Assembly (NCBI GenBank): GCA_902728285.1
Contig: CACVBU010000588.1
Span: forward strand, 496,001 to 560,000
DNA from: Clytia hemisphaerica
Taxonomy: Eukaryota > Cnidaria > Hydrozoa > Leptothecata > Clytiidae
DNA: 64,000 nt
Direction of reading: 5' to 3'
Shown: positions 9,749 to 21,450 of the stretch, piece after piece
Layout of the letters: every line of letters begins with the position of its first letter
How positions within the stretch are numbered: position 1 is the first letter of the stretch
The notes under the pieces: model-generated
Databases searched by the model: none
Told to the model about the DNA's origin: nothing
Seen by the model: the letters and a program-made list of their open reading frames with translations, nothing else
Position numbers and translations under genes: made by a program

Positions 9749-10402
9749 TCATTTTTTGCCTTGTAGAAACACTAATCTTTCGAATCTCGCACCAGTGCAA
9801 GGTTTAATTTGATAAGTTCTCAAATTTGAATCCTTGATTTGAGTGAGGTTAACTTTGATGGTCAGTTTATTGTTCGATATGAAACTGCTCAAAGCATTGT
9901 GTTGAAGAAAATATGGAATTTCAACAGCTACCGACGACGACATTGGTTGTGGATTCACATTCGGTCTTTTGAAGATACCTGCATCAAGTTTACTATCCAT
10001 TGTAAGGAAAGTCACTTTGTTTTTATCAGTTTCTCCTTTGACGAGTGAAATTTTAATCTTCGCTTTCAAAGGCCATTGTAAAGAAGCATCGTTCCATCCT
10101 TCAATGATTCGAAATAAAATGGAAACATGAGATTCTATTTCTTTGATATAAACAATCATGAAATGATAACCAGTAGACGAAGAATAAAACATTGCTTTTG
10201 ACAACATTCGAGGAGGGTAGCCAACCTTTGCAATCTCCAACTTCCACAAGAATTCTCCACATCCCAAAGCTTTTGAAGGTGCTTGTTCGGCAGTCTTAGA
10301 CTTAGTAGTAGATGTTTCTTTAGGTTTAGTAGATTGTTGTGTTTGTTTGGTGGAGTCATGAGAATTTTGTTTGAGGAGAATATTTATTTGTGAGTTGATG
10401 AT
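9749..10402 (-). CDS. TRAF-type MATH domain ORF (TRAF family, 5' end unresolved)
   Basis: TRAF proteins are cytosolic adaptors that bind TNF-receptor, TLR or IL-1R-family signalling complexes through a C-terminal MATH (TRAF-C) domain. The frame is open for 217 codons. Its MATH pattern is clear: GEFLWKLEIAK, then PPRMLSKAMFYSSSTGYHFM, HVSILFRIIEGWNDASLQWP (the family's GEYDALLxWP region), KAKIKISLV, IFKRPNVNPQP and a final TIKVNLTQIKD strand before the stop at 9749. About 38 residues before it are Thr/Ser/Lys/Gln-rich (TKQTQQSTKPKETS). They may be the end of the coiled coil or non-native sequence. No in-frame ATG occurs, the upstream stop TAA is at 10405-10403, and no convincing AG acceptor lies between. 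It is either a terminal exon with a hidden acceptor or a fragment cut off by the pogo-like MITE next to it. Confidence 0.75.
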   Translation of the reverse strand: MINSQINILLKQNSHDSTKQTQQSTKPKETSTTKSKTAEQAPSKALGCGEFLWKLEIAKVGYPPRMLSKAMFYSSSTGYHFMIVYIKEIESHVSILFRIIEGWNDASLQWPLKAKIKISLVKGETDKNKVTFLTMDSKLDAGIFKRPNVNPQPMSSSVAVEIPYFLQHNALSSFISNNKLTIKVNLTQIKDSNLRTYQIKPCTGARFERLVFLQGKK

Positions 10403-10409
10403 TTAGCTG

Positions 10410-10584
10410 GTTCAACCTTCTACTATTCGCTGAGTTTATTCTTTGATAAAATTCAAAGTCACCGTCAATAAGATAATCTCATAAACAAACGATAAACGAT
10501 GTTCTACTCAATTCTATTCAATACACTCCTTTATTTGATGAAAATCCAATTCCCCTTGAAAATCGAATTAGATAGTTTCAACTG
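10410..10584. mobile_element. pogo/Tigger-like MITE, copy next to TRAF ORF
   Basis: The right part CTTTATTTGATGAAAATCCA, then CCCCTTGAAAATCGAATTAG and TTTCAACTG, matches the copies at 16989 and 58362. The left end is decayed and abuts the open reading frame of the TRAF-like ORF. Confidence 0.6.
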
Positions 10585-11340
10585 TATCGTATATAGTTCG
10601 TTTGGATAGAAAGTCCAACTTTGTGGAGTTTTAGAAAACGAAACACAATAGGACGAGATAACGAAACAGATTTATTTTACCTTTTGCTTACAACCAAACT
10701 TCCCGTATAGACAAGGGTGTAGAAATTTGGTGCATTTCTCTGATACATGCTTCTCAAACTAGGCAAAGATTGGAAAATATCGATATCTAGAGCTTAAGTT
10801 ATGATATTGAAGATCTAAACAATTGCCCGGGTACTTTCTTTCAAAAAACGCACTTCCACTTCCTAACCGCCATATCACATTATATAAAAGCATATCAATT
10901 TCAAGATTCAAGTCAGTAATCTGGAAATTCCACAGTGTTGTACTGGCTTTCTCATTAATACTGAACACTTGTACTAATTCCCTTCTATTCCAACTCAAAA
11001 ACAAATTATTCTCGATATGATCTACCATGCCAGTGTCATCTAAATCGTACTGAAACAATCGAATTCCTTCGAAGTCATACGCGATGATCTACCACTCCTT
11101 GTGACGTTGGTAGCTATGTAAAAGGTAATGCCAAGGATAAATATATACATGCTAAGGAGATGACATGTTAGTCAAGTCGAATCTTTCGTAGGGATAGTAG
11201 CTTAGAGGTAGTTCTTCTTGTCGGGATGATGTTTCGATGTATTTTTCCAATTGAATAAAAAAGGAGGTATAACAACACAATCTTGTACCCTTTTTGATTT
11301 TACTGATGGATGCGATATATAATTTTGAGTGCTATCAGAA

Positions 11341-11611
11341 CCCGGGGGACCCTTACAGTGTAGAGGAAATTTGCAAAATTTGAGCAAATTTGAGCGAAAA
11401 ATCGACCCTTATGGTGCATTTTCTTAAATATTTTTGACCATTTTCAGGCAAAATGTGGTCAGGTTTTCGAAATTTTACATCCTTAGAGTGCATGTTTTCT
11501 TATCTTTGCTTATTTCGACCCTTTCATTGCACTTTGGGAAGCTTGGAAAATATACCCTTAAGGGCTGCACGTATGGTAGGTCATTTACCTTGAGTGTCCC
11601 CTCCCCCCCGG
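11341..11611. mobile_element. G-rich-ended element (ACCCTTACAGTGCA family), copy 1
   Basis: Starts CCCGGGGGACCCTTACAGTG and ends CCCCTCCCCCCCGG. It is flanked by TATCAGAA (11333-11340) and TATTAGAA (11612-11619), an 8 bp duplication with one mismatch. Internal phrases ACCCTTATGGTGCA, ATCCTTAGAGTGCA and ACCCTTTCATTGCA recur every 55-70 bp. GGTAGGTCATTTACCTTGAG lies near the right end, as in the copies at 36194 and 48404. Confidence 0.8.
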
Positions 11612-12308
11612 TATTAGAATCATAATCGCTTTTGTATAGCAACCGTATTATACTTTCTATCTGTTTGTTATGTGGTCACCAACGGTGATTCCCTTTTATA
11701 TAAACCATACATCTTAAGAGATGCTTAGTTCTTTAAGACCTTGTGGCATACCTCTTACCGGAAGTTAACGGGAGGTCATTGATGACGTCATAAAGAATAT
11801 CGCTTCATCGTGAAACAGTTAACATTATGTATCAAGTATGCTATTTGAGGACTGAAGTGCTATAAATGCATACTGGTGGTCCCTATGATAAGAGTATATG
11901 TAGTATACGATATTAAGACTCCAACATTATCTTTTTAACTGATTAGGGTATATTAAGTACTACACCTTTTCGACCGTAGCCGCCAATTGCCTTACGGGCT
12001 TTTTTGTCCGTTTTACCACCTTAAAACCGTTTTTTCGCACCTATAGACAATAGAAAAAGGTGTAAAAAAGGATTGGATCGAATTTAGGGGGATTATTAGA
12101 TAATAAAGTGCTATGCGCCTGACCGTGAGACTACGGTGGAAAAGGTGTGTACAAAAAAACCTACAGAGGACAAAGTTTATGGCGTTTCAGAATAATCAAA
12201 TTTTGAGTTTCAAAGGGGCTTCTTTAAAGGGGTTTGTTTACCAATAATGGTCAGTGTTAGTCACACTCCCTTCTCACAGACACGATTGGACCCTCCCAAT
12301 GAAAGAAA

Positions 12309-12400
12309 TATCATCTCCAGTGGAAAATTAAACTCCAATTTTTGTTCCCACTGAAAACAATCAAATAAACAAATCCTCACTGCTAAATATTGTGCTATTT
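12309..12400 (-). repeat. Dispersed repeat, partner of 23644-23732
   Basis: The reverse complement shares AAATAGCACAATATT, TTTGATTGTTTTCAG, GGGAACAAAAATT and AATTTTCCACTG in the same order and spacing as plus-strand 23644-23732. Ends are unclear. Confidence 0.5.
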
Positions 12401-12686
12401 TTTCATAGATCTTTTCATAAATTACGTCACGAGCAACGCTTACCTCTTTTTTTTAAATATTGCTATAGTAATTGATTCCATGAGTTCATAAGAAGTTGGC
12501 TCTATTTATAAAAATATCACTTGAAAACTCAAGGGACATTAGCACCTTGTAATGGTTTCAAAACGAAGCAATTGTTGCACTCAAAATAATTTATAAAGGC
12601 CTATTCAAATCCCCAACCATATCAAATCTCCATCCGTTATTTCTACCCCCACTGGCTGAAAAATCCTTCAAGGTCTGTGAGAAAGG

Positions 12687-13090
12687 ATTGTGTGTTAAGG
12701 GGGTAATCCAGTCCGGAAAATTTGAAACGGATCGGTACGATTCGTACTAACTCTCTTTACTGATCCGTTCTGTGTCTTAATATCCACTAATATCCACTTC
12801 AAGCTGTTAATTACCCTTTAAAAATTGTTTGCTCTTCTTGCACATATATATGTGACTTTTTTCAAAGGTTTTTATTGGTTTAAAATTTATGGAGCTGTTT
12901 TGAACCGTCGTTTCGATCCACCACGGGTCGAAAAGAAAGGTTGAAAATTGTCGATGAGCGAACCGTTCACGTGATAGAGAAATGTCAATATTTGGTAGGG
13001 GGGTAATCAAGAAAACAATAGAAACCATTCTGTTCCGTACCGATCTGTTTCAAATTTTCCGGACTGGATTACCTCCTTTATAACACAATT
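12687..13090. mobile_element. 400 bp MITE with ~48 bp TIRs
   Basis: The left arm TTGTGTGTTAAGGGGGTAAT, continuing CCAGTCCGGAAAATTTGAAA, is mirrored at the right by TTTCAAATTTTCCGGACTGG and ATTACCTCCTTTATAACACAA. A GATCGGTAC / GTACCGATC pair follows on the inner side. No coding capacity; the minus ORFs here derive from the arms. Confidence 0.8.
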
Positions 13091-13335
13091 CCAAATAGGA
13101 AGACTTGCTGAAAAAAAATCATTGGAAGTAATTAAAAAGACAACAACTTCAATCAAATGAAAATAATTGGTGAAGATGAAGAAGAACAAATTACTATAAA
13201 TAGCATTCCAATTAAAATTATATGTTGGTAGATCGGAATTCGCATATGAAACAAAGGAATCAATTTCACTTTTATTACAGGCGTCGGTGATCAGAAGCAT
13301 CTGCCAGGTGGGTGTCTGGTAGTCTGCCGTTATTT

Positions 13336-13433
13336 CCCAGCTAGCACACAACGTTCTTTTGACGTTTATCTAATGTTCACAACGTCCATATAATGTTAGA
13401 TGAACGTTGAAACAACGTTGTGTGCCAGCTGGG
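13336..13433. mobile_element. Hairpin MITE, CCCAGCTGGC...GCCAGCTGGG family, copy 1
   Basis: About 98 bp, almost wholly palindromic, with ACGTT repeats (ACAACGTT...AACGTTGTGTGCCAGCTGGG). A second copy is at 31861-31959. The body contains TCTAATGTTCACAACGTCCA in both. Confidence 0.8.
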
Positions 13434-13495
13434 TTGAAATTCTGCCGCTAAAGCAGGAATGAAGATTTTCTCTTTTAAACCGATAGACGTTTTTT

Positions 13496-13665
13496 TAAAA
13501 GATCATCAAAAATTTTGGAAGCCTTGGGATGTTCTTACCATTTTCAGTTTGAAGCCTAAGAATGTTATTAAAATATTTTCAATTTTCACCATTTTGTAAG
13601 TATTTTTGTGTCATTTCCTAAAAATCGTGTGTTTTAAGAGTCCATTAAGCTTTAAAAAAATAAGT
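13496..13665 (+). repeat. Dispersed repeat family S, copy 1
   Basis: Shares ordered phrases with 21290-21450 and 49935-50110: CAAAATTTT, GATGTTCTTA, TTTCAGTTT, CACCATTTTGTGAGTATTT (with one change), TTTTTGTG, TTTCTAAAAAT and GTGTTTTA. No inverted ends were found; it is an old, noncoding repeat. Confidence 0.5.
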
Positions 13666-13669
13666 TAAG

Positions 13670-15900
13670 TTTTTATAAAAAACGAGTACATTCTTGATTC
13701 AATGAACAGGAATGCCAGCATTCGACTGAAAGTGCCGCTGATCGAACCCACCCCTGTTTCCTAATGAATGTAGATATACATAGCTTGATTTTTTTTTTGA
13801 GTCGGATAGTTATTGGGAAAATGAGATATTTGCCACAAAAGGTCAACCAAAAGGACCTCGATGATCTATTTCCAGAGGATATATTTTGGTCATTTTTGAA
13901 ATATTTATTCACCCTCGACTCCAGACCTTATCTGACTCCTTTACGCTATTGATAATTCTGATGGACGCGTTGACTGGGGATGTAAACGATTCCTCCCATT
14001 TTACGACACTGGCCTCTTTACGTCGCAGAATCTCTGGTTTGCGAGGGTGATATTTATATTCCCGCAAACCTAAAAACCTTTGCTACAAATCCTACGCTAT
14101 AAATTTAAAGTAAGCGAATTGAAAAAAAAAACTTACAAAAGGAATTAAAATGTGTTGATTTCATCATGGATTTACAACTTCCATCATCAAAAAACCACAT
14201 TGGTTTACAAATATTTCCCATGCTTACGACTAAAATAGCAGAAGATAAGGTATTTTTGATACTTTGGAATGGACCATCGATTAAAGACAAACAAAACAAG
14301 TACCATTACTGTCAAATTGTCTGAAAGCCTAAAACATTCTTTTAAACAAGTCCTTGATTATGGTATTTTAATATGTTTTTACAGTAGTTTCGCATCACAA
14401 CAATTCTTTGATTTATCAACCTCAGGCATTAACTGATGTAACCATGAAACCCAATTACTTAAGCTGAACCGCCTTGTCTGACCTTTACTTTGAAAAAGAG
14501 TACAGCGGAGTAGTACCTTTTTGTTTGGAAGAAGCTTTAGCGCTATAGTTACAAGTTAATACAAAAAAATAGAACTAGCCCTAACTCCTCTTGTTAGATA
14601 CTATAGTTTCTTGGGCTAGAACAGTTGTGGAGGCCTGGGTATGATCGTAGTCGAAACCCATATATAAATAACAAAGTTCCCCAAATACAACTGACTGGAA
14701 AGCTTACCTAAAGGGAACTAATTTTTGGGACTTTGGCCCGAAATTCGACTCAACCAATTTCTAAACGTCTGTCTGTCTGTATCTATTAACATTTGAAATT
14801 AGACAATATATTCAATTATGGCCATTCTTTTCAGGAGGTAGGAAGTCCCACCGCGTCTGTGGTGTGTGCTATTCCTATACCCCTGACTCTGATCCCCAGT
14901 ATTGAGATTCAAGCGGGATAGTTCAAGATTCGCAAAATTCGAAATTAACTTGGGTGTGAAACTTGAGTGGGATTGCCAAAGTTGATTGAATTTCGCTGGA
15001 GCTGGATTCATCAATAAGATTTTTGTTGACTGACCTTCCTGTTATAAGAAGTCTATAATTCTATGTTTTGAATAGTGTGTAAGCAAGTCGGCACTGTTAT
15101 CAATTTTACCGACCCTATTCCAGTGACCAATGGGTTGAATCGCACTAGTCGCGAATACTAGGGCATTGTTTGGATCGGGGCAGGAGTTGATTGTTTAGAA
15201 AGGGTCGAGAACATTGTGAAGTTTTATGAACGATATTTTATTGTTGGGGGTCATTCATCTTAAAAAAATCAATTGGTCAAAATATGACAGGAAGACACAG
15301 GATAAATTGCTTCTTTTACGTATATCTTTGCTATAAAAAGAATAATTTTCCGCAATTTATATTGATTTCTTATCCATGGGAGACAGATCTAACCCAAAAA
15401 AAATCAAATAAAATGACGCCAATGCACCAAAAATACGTCCCGAAAATGACATTGATGTGACGTTTTTTAAACATAACGCCGCTTGTTTTTATTCATACCC
15501 CCAATTAATTTGCGATTTGTTCAAAAATAAAGAAAATTGTCTCAAAAAATGTAATGTTATTGATTACATATTTGAGGGCATCGCTTAAGCACTTTGTTTG
15601 TGACAATTTGAAACGCAAATTTGAAATTAGCGGTCAAAATTTTTTTTTCATAAAATGCTCCGGAAACAATCTTTAAATCTAAAATGAAAATTTATTAAAG
15701 ATGATCAAGATTTGCCTGCTATGGTTACTTTATATTATCAAGTGCGGAAGGGCTTTTGAAAGAGTCACTCCCTTTGTTCCTCAATCAGCTGGTCATAGGT
15801 TGCAACCACATGCTATTTAGCAAAAACAGAGAATACCAACATTGGGGGAAATCTTAGAAAAAATCGTAAAAAAACCTTTTAAATAAGGAGTCCGGCGTTA
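13670..15900. other. Noncoding stretch, nothing recognised
   Basis: AT-rich sequence with only sub-80-codon ORFs, none with splice sites plus protein-like content. I see no RNA gene and no clear inverted-end element. Confidence 0.4.
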
Positions 15901-15906
15901 TGAAAA

Positions 15907-16301
15907 TTAAGTACATCTTTCCCGTAATTCGCAAAACAGATGCGCGCATATTATTTTGATGCTCTCCAATTTTTGGTCTCTGGAGGTAAACAAACCGCTT
16001 TGCCTGCGTTTCCTTAGGGAAAGTTGGTTTTTTAAGCTATTCTTAAGTTCTGTCAATCAAAATCCCCTCAAATTTTAGTATGTTCTTTCTTTTCATTATA
16101 TTATAACTCCCTAAAAATATTTTGCCAAAAATAGATCACTATAAAAAATTAGAAGCTGAAAACTCATTTTAACTCTAACCCCTCGCAGACAATCAAAAAC
16201 GCGTTCGTTTACCTCCCAAACAATTTTATACACAACGGTACGGAGCGCACTTTTTGCTGGACCATTTTTAAGAAGTTTGAATCACGGGAAAGATGTATTG
16301 T
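15907..16301. mobile_element. Likely MITE with ~100 bp imperfect inverted arms
   Basis: AGTACATCTTTCCCGTAATT near 15910 is mirrored by CACGGGAAAGATGTATT near 16285-16301. TGGAGGTAAACAAACCG near 15990 is mirrored by CGTTCGTTTACCTCCCA near 16205. The arms are about 100 bp with mismatches; the centre is AT-rich. Confidence 0.6.
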
Positions 16302-16988
16302 CAGAAGGGCTCCTGAAAGAATTTCCAACTTGCCCGGTCCCTTTTTTTCGAACAGCTCAAAAGTTAAAATAAATCTGTTGACCACTATTTTTCAATTACC
16401 ATCCATTTAAAAGGCGTGACTGTAGGAAGGTAAAAAGGAAAAATGATATTTGACCGCAGTATCCCATATTTACTTAAATTTTCACACAAGCAAGTATCTA
16501 AAACGAGACAAAAACAGCAAACGTGTCTATGGTAAAACAGAAAAACACAATACAAGGTAATCTCAGCATTTCAGGGGTACTTAGTGGTCAAAATTTAATT
16601 AGAACTTCAATTAACACATAGTTAGAGGCTTTTTTATAATGACTTGCTAATGATACCTATTTTTTCGTCTGTGATTTTTTCCAATTATTTTGAAAAATAT
16701 AACAAACAAAGCCAAAACAAGGCATGTACAGAGGAAATAATTAATCTTATTTTTATGCCTTTCAAAAGATAATAAGGTGCTTTAGGTCGGCATTATATTT
16801 TACCATGTCTGCAGGATGAGAGTAATTAATTTTTTTCGACAATCAAAACTAGACAGTCAAAATGGTACAAGAAGCAGGTGTTTTTTTTTACTTTTGAAGG
16901 TTTTCATCCATTTTGAATCTAATTTGGATCAGTAATGATTCGCTCCCTTTACTTTCACATATGAACCTTTGGCCCTGTGATACTACAA

Positions 16989-17163
16989 CAGTCGACGCTC
17001 TCTAATTCGACGTTCTACTATTCAATAGGCTCCCTTATTCGATGAAATTTAGACTCCCCGTCAACAAGAAACTCTCATAAACGACGCTCCCTTATTCGAT
17101 AAGCTCCCTTATTCGATGAAAATCCAATTCCCCTTGAAGATCGAATTAGAGAGCGTCAACTGT
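16989..17163. mobile_element. pogo/Tigger-like MITE, subfamily A
   Basis: Starts CAGTCGACGCTCTCTAATTC and ends GAATTAGAGAGCGTCAACTG, giving a near-perfect inverted pair. The CAG...CTG ends and AATTCGA-rich arms are typical of pogo/Tigger non-autonomous elements. Internal GCTCCCTTATTCGAT phrases recur. Related copies lie at 10410 and 58362, and partial ends at 39120 and 59110. Confidence 0.8.
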
Positions 17164-17169
17164 ATATCA

Positions 17170-18440
17170 CTTTTCTGCTAATAGATGTTGATTTTTTCTT
17201 CAAAGACGCTAAAGCTCTGAAGATCTTGATATTTTCAAACATCTAGAAGGTTTTGGACTACAATGGCAGTCGAGCGCGTCTGAAGAGGCGGTACATCTAA
17301 GGCTGACTATCATTCCTCTCAGATGGGAAATTAATTCGCTACTTTTATGCTTTGGATTGGCATCCACCAATTCGTCATTATAATAACTATCCGATAACTT
17401 TAGCGCTATACAACAGCGATTTTACCCGGGCGAGTACTAAAGGCTGTCCTTCTTCTAGAGTTATCTAGGCAAAGAAGTAAGGGGGCATTACCTGCCAAAT
17501 TCTTAATTTACCTATTATGACCTAGGTAGACAGGCCTGGCGGAAGCAGGGAGACTGGGGAGACTTCAGCCTCCCCACTTTTATGGTTGTTCTACCGGGCC
17601 TGGTAGAGAGACAGAGGAATCTGGACAGGGATTGAACAAATGACATCTCTTAGCCGTACGCCCTACCTCTAATTTATGGATTTGTTAAATAGCAAAACAA
17701 TGTTTTGAGCACTCGTATGAATGAAACATTTTTCAGTCGTAAATCAAACTGACATTTCAAAAATCAAACAAAATCTATCGAAGGTCCTCATTGAAATAAA
17801 TCATTGCCAAAAACAATCTAAGCAATCTTAAAATGAAAATATTGTTTTAAAAGACCCCATACCTGAAAATCTAAATAATTAGTTTTGGCTGTTTAAAGCT
17901 CATTTTTGGGCCAAATCAAATATCTGCGTCAATTTTTTCTATTTTTGAAAAATTAGCGAATAAAGAGTAAACAATTTTGATAGAGAATCAAAAGTAATGT
18001 TGAGGTCCTCTGGTGGTTCGGTAAAATTATCTACATTGTTTTATAAACTTGACTGAATGCGAAGAAAATCACCGGATTGGTTTATTGACGATTTAATCAC
18101 CTAAATTTTAGTAGTTCGCTAAAAAACATATCTGGAAGGTCCGTTTGCATTACAGAATTTAGTCTGTCTGCGCGTTGAGAATCTGGAGAAATTAAAATGA
18201 AATGTAGTATGGAAATTCTTCGAATCAAGTACTTATCTCATTTATTTAAGGATACTAAAACTACAGAACTAGCATTTGTTTTTTTCGCATTACGACCGGT
18301 GTCGACCTTAAACGATTCGAGCTCAACTTAGCTCATTATTAGGATAATTTCAATCGGGCTGTTGTCGACATATCAAAGGACGTCTACCACCGTTCTCCAG
18401 TGATAAATTAGACCACTCCCTTTATGCTTTCTTTAGCATG
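17170..18440. other. Noncoding stretch, nothing recognised
   Basis: Between two pogo-like MITEs. No ORF of 60 codons or more lies anywhere between about 15.0 and 20.0 kb on either strand, so coding sequence is unlikely here. Confidence 0.45.
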
Positions 18441-18442
18441 CC

Positions 18443-18619
18443 CAGTTGAGTCTTTATAACACGCACGGGGAACACAAATTTGTTTTAGTTATGGGAATTT
18501 TGAGTTATGGATTTGATTTTAGTTTATATAAGGCATTCTTAAATAAAGGGACCAGGAAATTTGTTCGAGTTACGGAGGCATTCGAGTTATAGAGGTTCAA
18601 GTTAAGGAGACTCCATTGT
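18443..18619. mobile_element. pogo/Tigger-like MITE, subfamily B
   Basis: Starts CAGTTGAGTCTTTATAACAC, then GCACGGGGAACACAAATTTG, and ends TTCAAGTTAAGGAGACTCCA. The same phrases occur, in the opposite order, at 40757-40936. Internal CGAGTTACGGAGG and CGAGTTATAGAGG units are typical of the subfamily. Confidence 0.8.
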
Positions 18620-19137
18620 ATTAGATAATTAGACACTTTACAACATGTTTGTCTTAAATGTTGAATGATGGATTTTACTAGACTTTAAAATGAAAATGAC
18701 GGAGTAAGGTGAGCAAGAAGGGCAATTGAATAAGACCACGATGAGTCAGTTCCAAATTGTATATTTCCTCGAATAGTCTCACCGAGATGACTGACTAGAA
18801 ACGATTGACGAAATAAAATGGAAGTTCGAGTCTTTTCATTACTCAATGTTTATCTTAGGATTTTGTATCAAAGTGGAAATGAGAGCTGAGGTTTGATATT
18901 TAGAGAAGAGTGGAAGGAAAAAGGTAATGAGGAAATATGAAGAGGAGTGACTGAATTTTCCTGGTACGTCACTTTGACGTACTCTCTGGTTTCCTATCGT
19001 TTTAGGAAGTATAAAATTTGATTAACCAGCAAGATTTTGATTTTAAAGCATTACCCTTGAATGAACTGCGTGTTTAAAATAATGTGTTTCACAGACCACC
19101 TTGGATTAAATACCTACTCTTTCTAGAATTTCATTGC

Positions 19138-19262
19138 GACCGTAGCACAAAGGTGGAGTATCCGGCTACGATGCGCTGGGTTGTGAATTCAAACAACAGC
19201 CTAGTTATATCGAAGATCCCCAAAATGGTACTTGGTGTCTCTAGTCTGCTAGATGCTTAGAC
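19138..19262 (+). mobile_element. tRNA-derived SINE, copy 1 (degenerate)
   Basis: The head GACCGTAGCACAAAGGTGGA, then GTATCCGGCTACG, corresponds to the tRNA-like head of the copies at 48881 and 60497 in reverse. The tail holds CCCCAAAATGGTACTTGGTG, the same tail phrase as the others. The B box is degraded (GTGAATTCAAAC). Confidence 0.7.
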
Positions 19263-20195
19263 ACAAAAGATACGGATCAATGGTAGGTGAAGAAATCCAG
19301 GGAAAGGAGCCGCTATTCAGTTATCGACAAAAAAATCAAAAACCCCTGTGACGGAGATAAGATTCTCCTGACATAATAGAAATATTAAGTAGCAGTCTTA
19401 ATCTTAGAAGAATATCCAAGAAACTGAGAACAAATTTAAAAGGAGGGTTTTCAAATCTCATCAAATTTTAGAAAGGTGAAGTCTTTCGAAACTTATTTAT
19501 TCGGCTTTGATATGCTCGTCGTCATCATCTTTTGAGATGATGGGTTCCACCCTCTGGTGCCAAGAATCGCTGTCGCACATGGCAGTCTCCAGGCCACTAT
19601 AATGAAGCCGACTGCGTCAGTGAAAGTTAACTTTCTCGATCTTTGAACCAGTTGCTTGGGCTTCCAGAGTAAGAGAGAGGAGATGACTTCTGTGGATGCA
19701 CGAAGGCAATGACCAGCAAACTGAACACTCCTAGCCTTTAAGATAGTAGAGATAGGCTTTAAACAAACCCATAGATGGTGTTTTTGGTGGGGTGATCACG
19801 CCAGGTAAGACACTTATGGTTTTTTATGATATGCTACTGGCGGAAGCAATTCAAACAATTTCAGTAGAAAAATGTCATAATGTAGAAAAGGTTTTATTAT
19901 CTATCCAAACTGATCCAAATTAGGTAAATGATGATATATGGGAAAGTTGATAGATATGATAATGATAAGATATGTGGAGGTAGTTAGACTTTTGAGAGTG
20001 CTGTTTGGGTAATGTTTTAACACCTTTCTTTACTACAGAGGCGTTTGTTTGTTTGTATAGTTTCACTTCCCAGTGCTTTTCAAATGACTAAGAAATCGGA
20101 GCCTCATTCTTTAAAAGGAAATTTACAAGGGAAAAATATTACTAAAAGTCAAGCCACTCTTTTGAAATCAAGCGGTTGTTTTCAATACACATATC

Positions 20196-20354
20196 AGCGA
20201 GTTTATATATTTGCGCTTTTGAGGACGGTAAATTCTGCCCCGCAAAATCGAGGACGGTAAAAGTGCTGATTTACCGTCGTCCTCAGCTGGTCATGATCTA
20301 GTCAAATTAGAACCTTACCGTCTCCGTCGCTGAAAAACACATACATAAACTCGG
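20196..20354. mobile_element. MITE with AGCGAGTTTAT...ATAAACTCG ends, copy 1
   Basis: Ends AGCGAGTTTATATATTTG and ACACATACATAAACTCGG. The middle contains an inverted pair GAGGACGGTAAAAGTGCTG / GATTTACCGTCGTCCTC. Two further copies are at 20737 and 50274. Confidence 0.8.
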
Positions 20355-20461
20355 TATCATTACATGAGGAGACTGGGTTCGAGTTTATAAGGAAAGAATG
20401 ACGTCAAAATGTTTGAAGTCGTCACATTAACATTCTTAAAGACAGCGAATTTTGACGTCTA

Positions 20462-20512
20462 TTTGGTTGAAAGTGACGTATTGACTGATTTTATGTCACT
20501 TACAACCAAACA
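20462..20512. repeat. Short hairpin (TTTGGTTGAAAGTGA...TCACTTACAACCAAA)
   Basis: A 51 bp foldback: TTTGGTTGAAAGTGACGTA and TGTCACTTACAACCAAA pair with few mismatches. The better copy is at 37454-37536. Confidence 0.6.
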
Positions 20513-20736
20513 GCTGTCGAGTCCTTTATATATACCTTGTTTCTCAATCAAGGCCAAGATAAACCTTTGATCGGAGTTTTTTGAAAGCGGTACCCTAATG
20601 TAGCACTACTCAATACCAGTTTAAATGCATCGACAGCGCTAGATCTACTCCTCCCTGAATACTGTGTTGATGTAGTCTCGTTTGACGTTAGTTTTTGACA
20701 CTGCATCGGCTTCTTTGCGGGTACCACTTTCAAAAT

Positions 20737-20892
20737 AGCGAGTTTATGAATTTGCACTTTTGAGGACGGTAAAGTGACAGATTTGGAATAGCCCGCAGTG
20801 CTGATTTACCGTCGTCCTCAGTCAGTCAGGATTTAGACAAATCAGAACCTTACCGTTTCCGTCGCAGAAAAACACACATACATAAACTCAGT
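20737..20892. mobile_element. MITE with AGCGAGTTTAT ends, copy 2
   Basis: Same ends as 20196-20354 (AGCGAGTTTATGAATTTGCA; CACACATACATAAACTCAG), and the same orientation, only 380 bp away. The shared core is GTGCTGATTTACCGTCGTCC. Confidence 0.8.
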
Positions 20893-21289
20893 AATAACTA
20901 CGATCGTATAGTGGCAAATATTAGCTTTATCCACGGGGTTATGGGTCAGTGATTGCAATGGTGCATAACATGCATATATTTCCGAAAACTAGTGCTGTCA
21001 TATTATATTCAGAGCACGAAAAAAGAGTCAGGGCAAGTACCCCATTTGCTTGTACTAATGAATGAAAAGAATTTTTTAAAGCTTGACAATCATTTAATAA
21101 AGTCATCAAGCAGTTATCCACCCACTAGCTCATAAAACTTTCACGGGAGACGGGAGAAAAATCTCTGCAACCAACGCATTATGTCGTAGGAGAAAGCAAA
21201 AATAATCTTTTTTCGTTTTTTTTAAGTGGATCGCTCAAGTCTTGCACAATTTTTTCTGGATTTAATTGCGAATACAGTAAACGTTTTTT

Positions 21290-21450
21290 TGTATAAGAGC
21301 ATTCAAAATTTTGTTCGTTGCTTTTTGACTTTCAAGCCTAAAAATGTTCCTAACATGTTCTCATATCACCCATTTTGTGAGTATTTCTGTTTAATTTCTT
21401 TCAGAAATCGGGTGTTGTAAAGCCAATAAAGCCATAATTTTGGATATCAA
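21290..21450 (+). repeat. Dispersed repeat family S, copy 2
   Basis: Aligns by ordered phrases with 13496 and 49935: AAGCCTAAAAATGTTC, CACCCATTTTGTGAGTATTT and AGAAATCGGGTGTTGTAAAG, plus a trailing AATAAAGCC segment. Confidence 0.5.

Noticed and set aside
15015-20040. Possible RNA gene in the 5 kb without ORFs
   Set aside because: I found repeats and a SINE but no tRNA, snRNA or rRNA sequence I could support.
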